Shown one piece after another: positions 24,541 through 32,568 of a DNA stretch of 46,425 nucleotides (positions are counted from its first letter, which is position 1; the number at the start of each line of letters is the position of its first letter). This DNA is from Burkholderiaceae bacterium. GTDB taxonomy: Bacteria; Pseudomonadota; Gammaproteobacteria; Burkholderiales; Burkholderiaceae_C. A model generated the notes under the pieces. It saw only the letters and a list, made by a program, of their open reading frames with translations. It was not told the DNA's origin and searched no databases. The translations under genes were made by a program, and so were the position numbers. The stretch lies in assembly GCA_024710165.1 (NCBI GenBank), contig JANJVG010000178.1, forward strand, positions 1 through 46,425. Direction: 5' to 3'.

Positions 24541-25213
24541 TTTTTCCTGTCCGAGCGGAAGCCGCAGCGCATGGTCGAGCTCGGTGGTCACCACCGGCAT
24601 GCCCTGCTGCACGCCGCCGTAGGGGCCGAACGAGACGGGGAAGACACCCACCCGGTCCAGGCGCTGGGTCGGGTCGTGCGGGCCGTCGAAGTCGAGCACG
24701 CCGTAGGGCGCGTGGATGCTGACCACCCGCTGCGGGAGGAATGCTTCCATCTGCGCATGCAGGAACTGCGACTCCGACCCGGACAGCGGCGCCGGGCCGG
24801 GCCAGCAGCGCGGGTCCCTGCGCGTGGGCCTCGCCGCCAGCAGGCCATCGGGTTTGAGCACCGGGATGAAACGCCAGTGCACGGGCTGGCCCGCCTTCTG
24901 GGCCAGCGCAATCCAGTGCAGCGCCAGCGAGGCCGACGCGAGCTCGTCGCCATGCATGCCCGCCACCACCAGCACACGCCGCGCCGCCCCGGGGGCGGCC
25001 GGGTACTGCGGCACCGCCACGCCGGGCAGGCGGTGCAGGAACAGCTCGCAGACGACCGCCCCGGACCGGACGCCAGACGCCGGGCGGCAACGCCACTGGC
25101 GCGGGGCGGGCTCCGGCGGGCTGCAGGGCAGCCAGGGCGCACAGCGCGGCGGCCTGCAGCGTGCGCGGCCACCGCATGGCGGTGCGTGCGGTCGGTAGCA
25201 AATCGGTGGTCAA
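24529..25213 (-). pseudogene. Decayed M14 zinc carboxypeptidase (MpaA-like)
   Basis: A signal-peptide-like start (MRWPRTLQAAALCALAALQP) lies in one frame, while the family domain (AARRVLVVAGMHGDELASAS, then HWIALAQKAGQ) is in the frame one base later and has no ATG of its own; its first usable start is GTG at 25018-25020. The zinc motif GMHGDE, SIHAPYGVLDFDGP and the catalytic-glutamate segment VVTTELDHAL remain. Members normally carry a GVDLNRNFP segment of about 30 residues between ARPTR and the RDPR-PGPAPLS stretch; here these two join directly, so the arginine-binding motif is deleted. The stop codon comes from a repeat A copy. I infer a non-functional murein-peptide amidase. A sequencing error could explain the frameshift but not the deletion. 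Confidence 0.65.
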
Positions 25214-25989
25214 TGCAGCACCCGTGTGGTGGCAAGAAAATCCAGCAATACGCCGTCAAACCCGTCCGGGTCTTCCAGCTGGGGCCAGTGCCCGACATGG
25301 GGCAGGCTCACATGGCGCGCATCGGTCAGCACCCGGGCCAGGGCCTGCAGGGCAGCGGGCGGCATGCAGCGGTCCAGGGCGCCGCTGACCAGCAGGGTGG
25401 GCATGTGCAGCTGCGACAGGGCGTCCGTCCCGCGGTCGAAGCGGGCCAGGGCGTCGAGTGCCCGGCGGTAGGTGCCCGCATAAACCTGCGCCATGGCATG
25501 TTCTGCCAGACGCACGCCCTCGGGAAGGGCGCCGCTGCCAATGCAGCGCGGCACCAGCTGCTGCGCCACCTGCTCCATCGTCTGCCCGCGGGCCAGCGCC
25601 TCCAGACGGGGCTGCAGCCAGTCCTGGCGGGCCTGGGCGTCCAGCACGGGGCCGCCAGCGCACAGCACCAGGCGCTGCACCCGGGCCGGCTGGCGGACCG
25701 CCACTTCCAGCGCCAGCATGGCCCCCATCCCATGCCCCACCAGGGTGACGGGGCCGCACTGCAGCGCTTCCACCAGTGCCAGGCAGCGCTGGGCCAGGCC
25801 CTTGAAGGCATAGGGGTCGATGGGAGCGCTGTAGCCATAGCCCGGCATGTCCCAGGCCACGGCGCGGTAACCGGAACTGGCCAGCACCTCGACCTGGGAC
25901 GCAAAGGTGAGGTGGCCGCCATCGGCGTCGTGCAGCATCAGCACAGTGGGGCCCGCGCCCAGGGAGGCAAAGACAGGAATCAGCGACAT
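25210..25989 (-). CDS. Alpha/beta-hydrolase fold protein lacking the nucleophile serine
   Basis: 259 residues from ATG at 25987-25989. The fold is clear: VLMLHDADGG near 16, WDMPGYGYS near 46, the nucleophile elbow VGHGMGAML near 84-92, the acid in SGALDRCMPP and the histidine in LPHVGHWPQLEDP near the C-terminus. The elbow reads G-H-G-M-G instead of G-H-S-M-G, so the catalytic serine is replaced by glycine 87, and the usual HG before the oxyanion loop is HD. It is therefore probably not a classical esterase; a binding or non-serine role is possible. Its stop overlaps the start of the carboxypeptidase remnant. Divergent from the flavin reductase (82 bp). Confidence 0.8.
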   Translation of the reverse strand: MSLIPVFASLGAGPTVLMLHDADGGHLTFASQVEVLASSGYRAVAWDMPGYGYSAPIDPYAFKGLAQRCLALVEALQCGPVTLVGHGMGAMLALEVAVRQPARVQRLVLCAGGPVLDAQARQDWLQPRLEALARGQTMEQVAQQLVPRCIGSGALPEGVRLAEHAMAQVYAGTYRRALDALARFDRGTDALSQLHMPTLLVSGALDRCMPPAALQALARVLTDARHVSLPHVGHWPQLEDPDGFDGVLLDFLATTRVLH

Positions 25990-26071
25990 GGGGCATTCAC
26001 AAGGCACAAAACCACAGCGCAGCACGAGTTGACGACCCGGACGATAATATCCCGTCGTTCTGCCCGTTCCT

Positions 26072-26581
26072 GTGTTGCGCCCTCTCCAGCCCCGCCCCCC
26101 CTGTTTCTCCGCCCGTGATCTCCGCTCCGCCCTGGGCATGTTTGCCACGGGCGTGACGGTGGTCACAGCCTGTGGCGCCGACGGGCTGCGGGTGGGGCTT
26201 ACCGCCAACTCCTTCAACTCGGTCTCCATGGATCCGCCGCTGGTGCTGTGGAGCCTGGCGCGGGTTTCGAATTCGATGCCGGTGTTCGAGAAGGGCGCGC
26301 ACTACGCCATCAACGTGCTGGCCGCCGACCAGATGGCGCTGGCCGAGCAGTTTGCCGCACGCGGCGTGGACCGCTGGGCTGGCGTGGAGTACCACAGCGG
26401 CATCAGCGGCGCACCGCTGCTGGCGGGCGCGGCGGCCACGTTCGAGTGCTTCAACCGCAGCCGCTACGAGGAAGGCGACCACGTCATCTTTGTGGGCGAG
26501 GTCGAGCGCTGCAGCCACCGCGAAGACGCCTCACCGCTGCTATACCACGGCGGGCGCTTCTACACCGAGCACCCGCTGTGA
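26072..26581 (+). CDS. Flavin reductase (FMN-binding split-barrel)
   Basis: 169 residues. Reduces FMN or FAD with NAD(P)H and hands the flavin to a partner. LRSALGMFATGVTVVTACGA, then GLTANSFNSVSMDPPLVLWS and HYAINVLAADQMALAEQFA, match the HpaC/ActVB-like family. The start is GTG at 26072 (TTG at 26075 possible); no ATG fits. The stop overlaps the start of the MOSC gene (GTGA), so the two are translationally coupled. This suggests the reductase feeds electrons to the MOSC protein, although a distant monooxygenase is also possible. Confidence 0.87.
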   Translation: MLRPLQPRPPCFSARDLRSALGMFATGVTVVTACGADGLRVGLTANSFNSVSMDPPLVLWSLARVSNSMPVFEKGAHYAINVLAADQMALAEQFAARGVDRWAGVEYHSGISGAPLLAGAAATFECFNRSRYEEGDHVIFVGEVERCSHREDASPLLYHGGRFYTEHPL

Positions 26582-27165
26582 CCCCGGCCCTGCACGTGCG
26601 CAGCCTGAACCTGGGCGCCGCCCGGCGCCTGCGCATCGGCGAGCGCAACATCCTCACCGCCATCGGGAAAGCCCCCGTCGCCGGCGCGGTGGCCGTGGGC
26701 CGGCTGGGGCTGGAGGGCGACGAACAGGCCGACCTGAGCGTGCACGGTGGCCTGGACAAGGCGGTGTATGCCTACCCGGCTGCACACTACGCCTTCTGGC
26801 AGGCGCAACGGCGCGAGCGCGGCATCAGCCCGCTGGACGACACCCTGCCACCGGGCTTTTTGGGCGAAAACCTCACGGTCGATGGCCTGCTGGAGCACGA
26901 GGTGTTCGTAGGCGATCGCCTGCACTTTCCCGACTGCGTGCTGCGCGTGACCGCGCCACGTGAGCCCTGCTACAAGTTCAGTGCAGTGATGGGGTTCTCG
27001 CAGGCCGGCCGCGCCATGGCCATCGCGGGCTGCTGCGGCTACTACCTGGCGGTAGAGCAGACCGGCACGCTGGCAGCGGGCCAGCAGGCGGAGCTGGAGC
27101 CCGGGCAGCGCGGCCTGAGCATCGCCCAGGCCTTTGCCGGCAAGTTTGCCAAGCACAGCCGCTGA
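26578..27165 (+). CDS. MOSC-domain protein (YiiM-like)
   Basis: 195 residues from GTG at 26578, overlapping the flavin reductase stop by 4 bp. The MOSC domain is expected to bind the molybdenum cofactor via the cysteine in APREPCYKF near 126; LSVHGGLDKAVYAYP near 58 and GFLGENLTVDG near 96 are typical of YiiM. A C-terminal 3-alpha segment (LSIAQAFAGKF) is present. YiiM/YcbX proteins reduce N-hydroxylated base analogues and need an electron donor, which the coupled flavin reductase could be. Followed by repeat A and then the convergent min operon. Confidence 0.86.
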   Translation: MTPALHVRSLNLGAARRLRIGERNILTAIGKAPVAGAVAVGRLGLEGDEQADLSVHGGLDKAVYAYPAAHYAFWQAQRRERGISPLDDTLPPGFLGENLTVDGLLEHEVFVGDRLHFPDCVLRVTAPREPCYKFSAVMGFSQAGRAMAIAGCCGYYLAVEQTGTLAAGQQAELEPGQRGLSIAQAFAGKFAKHSR

Positions 27166-27173
27166 GTCCTGGC

Positions 27174-27232
27174 GCAATCTTTTTGATAGCTGTTTGTGCT
27201 CTACTGGCAAGGGCCGGAGGCCTTTTGGATCT
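27174..27232 (+). repeat. Repeat family A, copy 5
   Basis: GCAATCTTTTTGATAGCTGT, then TTGTGCTCTACTGGCAAGGG and CCGGAGGCC. It is a diverged copy between the convergent MOSC and minE genes. Confidence 0.6.
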
Positions 27233-27499
27233 TCAACGCCCGGCTTCTGGAAGCTCGATCTTCACTTCGAGCACCTCCAGGTTGTCCTGGCGTTCCAGAT
27301 GCACCTTGAGGTCGTCGGGGTTGATCTTGACGTATTTGGAGATCACCGCCACCAACTCGCGCTGCAGCGCGGGCAGGTAGTCAGGCTCGCCGGCGTTGCG
27401 TCCGCTGCGCTCGTGCGCCAGGATGATCTGCAGGCGCTCCTTGGCGACGCTGGCGGTCTTCTTCTTTTCGCCCAGCAGAAAGGAGAGGAAGGATGCCAT
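27233..27499 (-). CDS. minE: Cell division topological specificity factor MinE
   Basis: 88 residues. It drives MinD off the membrane and sets the pole-to-pole oscillation that keeps FtsZ at mid-cell. The N-terminal membrane-targeting and MinD-contact region is [20 protein letters not shown], then QIILAHER; the topological specificity domain follows ([19 protein letters not shown]). It begins 3 bp after the minD stop, in the order minC-minD-minE. Confidence 0.97.
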   Translation of the reverse strand: MASFLSFLLGEKKKTASVAKERLQIILAHERSGRNAGEPDYLPALQRELVAVISKYVKINPDDLKVHLERQDNLEVLEVKIELPEAGR

Positions 27500-27502
27500 G
27501 GC

Positions 27503-28318
27503 TTATTTGCTCCCGAACAGGCGTTTGAAGAAGCCCGGCTTTTCCGCCTCGATGAAGCGCAGGGGCTTGTCCTGCCCCAGAAATCGGTCGATCACGTCCT
27601 GGTAGGCCTCGGCCACGTCGGTGCCCTTAGCGTGGATGGCCGGAATGCCCTGGTTGGACGACTGCAGCACGGTCTCGGACTCGGGGATCACGCCGATGAG
27701 CTTGATGCGCAGGATGTCCTGGATGTCCTCCAGGCTCAGCATCTGGCCGTCCTGCACGCGGCTGGGGTTGTAGCGCGTGATGAGCAGGTGCTCCTTGATG
27801 GGCTCGGCACCGTCGATGGCGCGCTTGGTCTTGCTGCCCAGCATGCCCAGGATGCGGTCGGAGTCGCGCACCGAGGACACCTCGGGGTTGGTCACCAGCA
27901 ACGCCTCGTCGGCGAAGTGCATGGCCATGAGCGCGCCGCTTTCGATACCGGCGGGCGAATCGCAGACGATGTACTCGAAGCCCATCTCGGCCAGGTCCTT
28001 GAGCACCTTCTCCACACCTTCGAGGCGCAAGGCATCCTTGTCGCGCGTCTGGCTGGCGGCCAGCACGAACAGGTTGTCGCACTGCTTGTCCTTGATGAGG
28101 GCCTGGTTCAGGTTGGCCTCGCCGTGGATCACGTTGATGAGGTCGTACACCACGCGGCGCTCGCAGCCCATGATGAGGTCGAGGTTGCGCAGCCCGACGT
28201 CGAAGTCGATCACGGCGGTCTTGTGGCCGCGCAGGGCGAGGCCGGAGGCAAAGCTGGCACTGGTGGTGGTCTTGCCCACGCCACCCTTGCCGGAGGTCAC
28301 GACGACGATTTTGGCCAT
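27503..28318 (-). CDS. minD: Septum site-determining ATPase MinD
   Basis: 271 residues. Membrane-bound ATPase that recruits MinC to the poles. Deviant Walker A is SGKGGVGKTT at 9-18; DFDVGLRNLDLIMG and CDSPAGIESGA are the other nucleotide boxes. The C-terminal amphipathic membrane helix is FFKRLFGSK. Placed between minC (36-bp gap) and minE (3-bp gap) in one operon. Confidence 0.98.
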   Translation of the reverse strand: MAKIVVVTSGKGGVGKTTTSASFASGLALRGHKTAVIDFDVGLRNLDLIMGCERRVVYDLINVIHGEANLNQALIKDKQCDNLFVLAASQTRDKDALRLEGVEKVLKDLAEMGFEYIVCDSPAGIESGALMAMHFADEALLVTNPEVSSVRDSDRILGMLGSKTKRAIDGAEPIKEHLLITRYNPSRVQDGQMLSLEDIQDILRIKLIGVIPESETVLQSSNQGIPAIHAKGTDVAEAYQDVIDRFLGQDKPLRFIEAEKPGFFKRLFGSK

Positions 28319-28354
28319 GTGATGCTGTTTCTAAGTGGGTTGATAGGGAGAGGG

Positions 28355-29095
28355 TCAGGCGAGAGGTTCGATGAGGAGCTTCTCGCCGTCGAGCCGCACC
28401 TGGGCCGGCTTGCCGCGCACGTTGTCGGGCAGTTCGGTCTCGGTGGTGCGGTAAATGCCTGCGATGGAGACGAGCTGCGGCTCCATGCAGGTGCAGAAAA
28501 TACGGGCATCGGTGTTGCCGCGCGCGCCGGCAATGGCGCGGCCGCGCAGCGGCGCATAGACGTGGATGTTGCCGTCGGCAATGACCTCGGCGCCAAAGCT
28601 GACCATGGCCATGACGATCAGGTCGGCACCCCGCGCATAGACCTGCTGGCCCGAACGCAGTGGCTTGTCCACCACCACGGCGGGCAGCGCGGCCACGGGC
28701 ACTTCGCGCACCACCTCGACCTCACGCACCACCTCGCGCGCCCCGGGCTCAGCACGTGGGTGCGCTGCCTCGGGTGCAGCCACCAGCCCCAGGGCATGCG
28801 CAGCCTCCATCTGCTCCGGACGGCCGCCGCGCACCGCCACGGGCCGGGTGCGGTGCTGGCGCAACAACGCAATCACCGCAGCGAAGTCGATGGGCGCCTG
28901 GGCATCGCGCACCGGCGCCAGGTCGATCAGCACGGGGTCGTTGTCGAAGAAATCGGCATTGCCGGCCAGGTGATCGGCCAGGTCGACCGCCAGCACGGCG
29001 GCGTCGGTGCTCTTGAGCACCACCGCCACGACGGGCAGCGAAGCGCTTTTGAGGTCAAAACTGGTGCGGGCGTGGCCCGCCGTGTCAACGGCCAT
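28355..29095 (-). CDS. minC: Septum site-determining protein MinC
   Basis: 246 residues from ATG at 29093-29095. FtsZ assembly inhibitor delivered by MinD. The N-terminal FtsZ-binding domain (residues about 10-100, FDLKSASLPVVAVVLKSTDA) is joined by a charged linker (REVVREVEVVREV) to the C-terminal beta-helix (SGQQVYARGADLIVMAMVSF; DGNIHVYAPLRGRAIAGARG) that binds MinD. The reading frame is open further upstream, but that stretch has no family similarity. First gene of minCDE and divergent from the EamA transporter. Confidence 0.96.
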   Translation of the reverse strand: MAVDTAGHARTSFDLKSASLPVVAVVLKSTDAAVLAVDLADHLAGNADFFDNDPVLIDLAPVRDAQAPIDFAAVIALLRQHRTRPVAVRGGRPEQMEAAHALGLVAAPEAAHPRAEPGAREVVREVEVVREVPVAALPAVVVDKPLRSGQQVYARGADLIVMAMVSFGAEVIADGNIHVYAPLRGRAIAGARGNTDARIFCTCMEPQLVSIAGIYRTTETELPDNVRGKPAQVRLDGEKLLIEPLA

Positions 29096-29238
29096 GAAAG
29101 GGGGATGAAAAAGACGATCGGAACGCAGTCCGGAAGCCGCGAAGTGTACCGTGCCGCCCCGCTTTCCCCGGGGCAAGCGGGTCAGCAGGCGTCCGGCACC
29201 GGACAGACGTGCACGCCGCACGCCCCGGATAATGCGCC

Positions 29239-30162
29239 ATGTCCTTTTCCCGCAAGAATCACCTTGATGGTCTCGCTGTCTCCATTCTGCTGGCCTGCTG
29301 CATGCTCTGGGGCGTTCAGCAGGTCCTGGCCAAGGCCACGATGGCTGAAGTGGCGCCGGTATTCCAGGCCTTTGTACGCTTTGCCATTGCCCTGGTGGCC
29401 ATCGTCGCCTGGTGCCGGTGGCGCGGCGTGCGCCTGGGCAGCGCCAGCGAACCCGTGGGCGCGACACGCGCCGGTCTGCTGGCAGGCGGGCTGTTTGCAG
29501 CCGAATTTGCCTGCATTTACAGCGGCCTGCAGTTCACCACGGCTTCGCGCCTGACGGTGTTCCTATATTGCTCGCCCTTCTGGGTGGCGCTGCTGCTGCC
29601 CCGCTTTGTGCCTGGCGAGCGCCTGCGCGGCTGGCAGTGGCTGGGCCTGGCGGGTGCCTTCGTGGGTGTGGGCCTGGCCTTCAGCGACGGGCTGTTCGGC
29701 CCGGCCAACGCCGCCCTGCCCCGGGCCTGGCTGGGCGACCTGCTAGGCCTGCTGGCGGGCCTGCTGTGGGCGCTGACCACACTGGTCATCCGTGCCACAC
29801 CGCTGGGTCACGTGGCACCGGCCAAGCAATTGTTCTACCAGGTGGCCGTGAGCACGGCGGTGCTGCCCCTGATCTCGCTGGCACTGGGCGAGCGCTGGAG
29901 CTTCGACTTCAGCGCCTTCGCCACCGCCTCGCTGCTGGTGCAGGCGCTGGTGGGCGCTTTCGCCAGCTACCTGGCCTGGATGTGGATGCTGGCGCACTAC
30001 CCGGCCACCAAGATATCGGTGTTTGTGTTCCTCACCCCCGTCTTCGCCCTGCTGGCCGGCGCCTGGTGGCTGGGCGAACCCGTCACGCCCGGCCTGCTGG
30101 CCGCGCTGGCGCTGGTGGCGGCGGGGATTGTGCTGGTGAACCGCAAGCCCGCAGCCGTTTGA
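29239..30162 (+). CDS. EamA/DMT-family transporter
   Basis: 307 residues with about ten hydrophobic helices in two EamA repeats (first about 12-145, second about 165-300). VSILLACCMLWGVQQVLAKA and FVFLTPVFALLAGAWWLGEP are typical boxes. An inner-membrane exporter of small metabolites; the substrate is unknown. ATG at 29239, divergent from minC over 143 bp. Followed directly by an inverted repeat A. Confidence 0.9.
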   Translation: MSFSRKNHLDGLAVSILLACCMLWGVQQVLAKATMAEVAPVFQAFVRFAIALVAIVAWCRWRGVRLGSASEPVGATRAGLLAGGLFAAEFACIYSGLQFTTASRLTVFLYCSPFWVALLLPRFVPGERLRGWQWLGLAGAFVGVGLAFSDGLFGPANAALPRAWLGDLLGLLAGLLWALTTLVIRATPLGHVAPAKQLFYQVAVSTAVLPLISLALGERWSFDFSAFATASLLVQALVGAFASYLAWMWMLAHYPATKISVFVFLTPVFALLAGAWWLGEPVTPGLLAALALVAAGIVLVNRKPAAV

Positions 30163-30230
30163 TTTTTCAAACCAGATTAACCCCAAACGCTTGCTGGAAA
30201 AGCGCAAATAGCTATTAAATAAATAGCAAT
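30163..30230 (-). repeat. Repeat family A, copy 6 (inverted)
   Basis: On the minus strand: TGCTATTTATTTAATAGCTA, then TTTGCGCTTTTCCAGCAAGC. It abuts the stop codon of the EamA transporter. Confidence 0.8.
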
Positions 30231-30251
30231 TCTATACCTTGGGCGTGATGT

Positions 30252-30374
30252 TGGCCAGCGGCCACCGCGCAAGGGCCGCCAGCACATCACGGTTCGGGCG
30301 CCGGTGGCGTCCCCCTTCCGCAGCGCGCAGCGCTGCAAGAGAAGGGGGAAGCGGCGCAGCCGCTCAGGGGGATG
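30252..30374 (-). repeat. Repeat family B, copy 2 (inverted)
   Basis: Inverse of the unit at 10083-10196, with the same hairpin (CCCCCTTCCGCAGCGC / GCGCTGCAAGAGAAGGGGG). It reaches into the last codons of the TrpB-like gene, whose TGA stop lies inside it, so the gene's 3' end is repeat-derived. Confidence 0.75.
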
Positions 30375-31731
30375 TCACAACCGGCAAACCAGAGAGCGCC
30401 ATGGCCAGTTCCTTCTCGTCGTACGACTCTTCCTTGAGCTCGCCCGCAAAGTACTTCTGGTACGCCGCCATGTCGAAGTGGCCGTGGCCGCACAGGCCGA
30501 AGAGGATGGTTTCGCTCTTGCCCTCGCGCTTGCAGCGCAGGGCTTCCTCGATGGCGCCCTTGACGGCGTGGTTGGCTTCCGGGGCGGGCACGATGCCCTC
30601 GTTGCGGGCGAACAGCACGCCGGCCTCAAAGCACTGGTTCTGCGTGTAGGCCACGGCTTCCATCAGGCCCAGTTCCTTGGCGTGCGAGACCATGGGCGCC
30701 ATGCCGTGGTAGCGCAGGCCCCCGGCATGGAAGCCCGGCGGCGTGAAGGTGCTGCCCAGGGTGTGCATCTTGGTCAGCGGCGTCATGTGGGCGGTATCAC
30801 CGTAGTCGTAGGCGTACTTGCCGCGCGTGAGCGAGGGGCAGGCTGCGGGCTCCACCGCCACGATGCGTGGCTTGGGGCCGCCGCGCAGGCCGTGGCCAAT
30901 GAAGGGGAAGGCGATGCCGGCAAAGTTGGAGCCCCCGCCGGTGCAGCCGACCACCACATCGGGCCAGGCGTCGGCCATCTGCATCTGCTCCATGGCCTCG
31001 ATGCCGATGATGGTCTGGTGCAGCAGCACATGGTTGAGCACCGAGCCCAGCGCGTACTTGGTGTCGTCACGCTGCACGGCCAGCTCCACGGCTTCGGAGA
31101 TGGCGATGCCCAGGCTGCCCGGGTGGTCGGGGCGCTCGGCGAGCACGCTGCGGCCGTACTGCGTCTCCTGCGACGGCGAGGCCAGGCAGCGCGCGCCGTA
31201 GGTTTCCATCACGGCACGGCGGTAGGGCTTCTGGTCGTACGACACACGCACCTGGAACACCAGCACTTCCAGATCGAACAGCGAGCCCGCGAACGACAGC
31301 GAGGTGCCCCACTGGCCCGCGCCGGTCTCGGTGGTCAGGCGCTTGATGCCGGCCTGCTGGTTGTAGAAGGCCTGCGGAATCGCGGTGTTGGGCTTGTGGC
31401 TGCCGGCGGGGCTGCCGCCCTCGTACTTGTAGAAGATCTTGGCGGGCGTGCCCAGGGCCTTTTCCAGCCGGTGCGCGCGGAACAGCGGCGCGGGGCGCCA
31501 GAGCTTGTAGATCTCGCGCACGGGCTCGGGGATCTCGATCTCGCGCTCGGTGCTGACCTCCTGCAGGATCAGTTCCATGGGGAACAGCGGCGCCAGATCG
31601 TCCGGGCCCACGGGCTGGTGCGTGCCGGGGTGCAGCACGGCCGGCAGGGGCTTGGGCAGGTCGGCCTGGAGGTTGTACCAGGCCTTGGGCATCTGGCTTT
31701 CTTGCAGCAGGAACTTGGTCTGACCACTCAT
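30364..31731 (-). CDS. TrpB-like PLP enzyme (TrpB2 type tryptophan synthase beta)
   Basis: 455 residues from ATG at 31729-31731 with a GGAGAAGAA ribosome site. A fold type II PLP enzyme: the Schiff-base lysine is K113 in GSPAGSHKPNTA, the substrate/phosphate loops are TTETGAGQWGTSLSFA and GCTGGGSNFAGIAFP. The long form with a C-terminal extension is the TrpB2 class, which can work without TrpA, or serve as an indole salvage or serine/threonine deaminase enzyme. No trpA or other trp gene is near. The last codons and stop lie in a family B repeat. Confidence 0.9.
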   Translation of the reverse strand: MSGQTKFLLQESQMPKAWYNLQADLPKPLPAVLHPGTHQPVGPDDLAPLFPMELILQEVSTEREIEIPEPVREIYKLWRPAPLFRAHRLEKALGTPAKIFYKYEGGSPAGSHKPNTAIPQAFYNQQAGIKRLTTETGAGQWGTSLSFAGSLFDLEVLVFQVRVSYDQKPYRRAVMETYGARCLASPSQETQYGRSVLAERPDHPGSLGIAISEAVELAVQRDDTKYALGSVLNHVLLHQTIIGIEAMEQMQMADAWPDVVVGCTGGGSNFAGIAFPFIGHGLRGGPKPRIVAVEPAACPSLTRGKYAYDYGDTAHMTPLTKMHTLGSTFTPPGFHAGGLRYHGMAPMVSHAKELGLMEAVAYTQNQCFEAGVLFARNEGIVPAPEANHAVKGAIEEALRCKREGKSETILFGLCGHGHFDMAAYQKYFAGELKEESYDEKELAMALSGLPVVTSP

Positions 31732-31869
31732 CGCTTCTTCTCCTCGTTGGGTAATGACAACCGGGCCAGCGGGAATGCCCCGCTGCACAACCGGGTCATC
31801 CTACCAGCGGCACCCCGCATGCAACTGACACGCTCCCGGCCAGCGGCGCGCAGCGCCCCAGGGGCTTGT

Positions 31870-32496
31870 TCAGAATTTGGGAATCTTGATGCGGCTGATC
31901 ATGAGCGAGCCGGACACGGCGAACAGCAGCACCAGCGGGTGCAGCGTGAAACCAGCCAGCCGCACACTGCCGCCCCACAGGTGCGGGCCCACGGCGCCCT
32001 GCGAGGCCGCCAGCGCCAGCAGGCCCACAAGGAAGATGGAAGTAGGAATCGGGGTGCCCTCGAAATACTTCACCTTGTCGCCGCCTTCCGACAGCGCCTC
32101 GGCCGTGACGTTGAAGCGCGCCAGGCGCGAGACGCCGCAGGCCACGAAGTAGACCAGCACGATGCGGTCGTACAGGCCCTGCATGCCGCAGCCGTAGGCG
32201 ATGACGGCCGGCGCCACGCCGAACGAGATGATGTCGGCCAGCGAATCGAGTTCACGCCCGAGGGCCGAGCTCTTGTGCTGCCAGCGCGCCACGCGGCCAT
32301 CGAGCACGTCGAACACCAGCGCCGCCAGCACCAGGGCGCAGGCGAAGTAGACATGCCGCACGGCGCCGTTCTGCAGGTACGACAGCACGGAAAACAGCGC
32401 GCCGGTGCCGCACACCGCATTGCCCAGCGTGACCCAGTCGGCCAGCTGGAACTCGCGGATCATGGAGAAGCGTTTGGGCGGGGTGGGGGTGGGCAT
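31870..32496 (-). CDS. pssA: CDP-diacylglycerol-serine O-phosphatidyltransferase
   Basis: 208 residues, several membrane helices. It makes phosphatidylserine from CDP-diacylglycerol and serine in the inner membrane, the precursor of phosphatidylethanolamine. The CDP-alcohol phosphotransferase motif DG-x2-AR-x8-G-x3-D-x3-D is complete in DVLDGRVARWQHKSSALGRE, followed by LDSLAD, near residue 65. This is the Bacillus-type integral enzyme, not the E. coli peripheral one. GGAG lies 7 bp before the ATG. Located 72 bp after the acetoacetyl-CoA ligase gene on the same strand. Confidence 0.93.
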   Translation of the reverse strand: MPTPTPPKRFSMIREFQLADWVTLGNAVCGTGALFSVLSYLQNGAVRHVYFACALVLAALVFDVLDGRVARWQHKSSALGRELDSLADIISFGVAPAVIAYGCGMQGLYDRIVLVYFVACGVSRLARFNVTAEALSEGGDKVKYFEGTPIPTSIFLVGLLALAASQGAVGPHLWGGSVRLAGFTLHPLVLLFAVSGSLMISRIKIPKF

Positions 32497-32568
32497 GGGC
32501 GGAACTCCTGCGGCAGACCCATTATGGCCATGCCATGCCCGCGCCGGGGCGAGGCATGGCAGGGTGCT

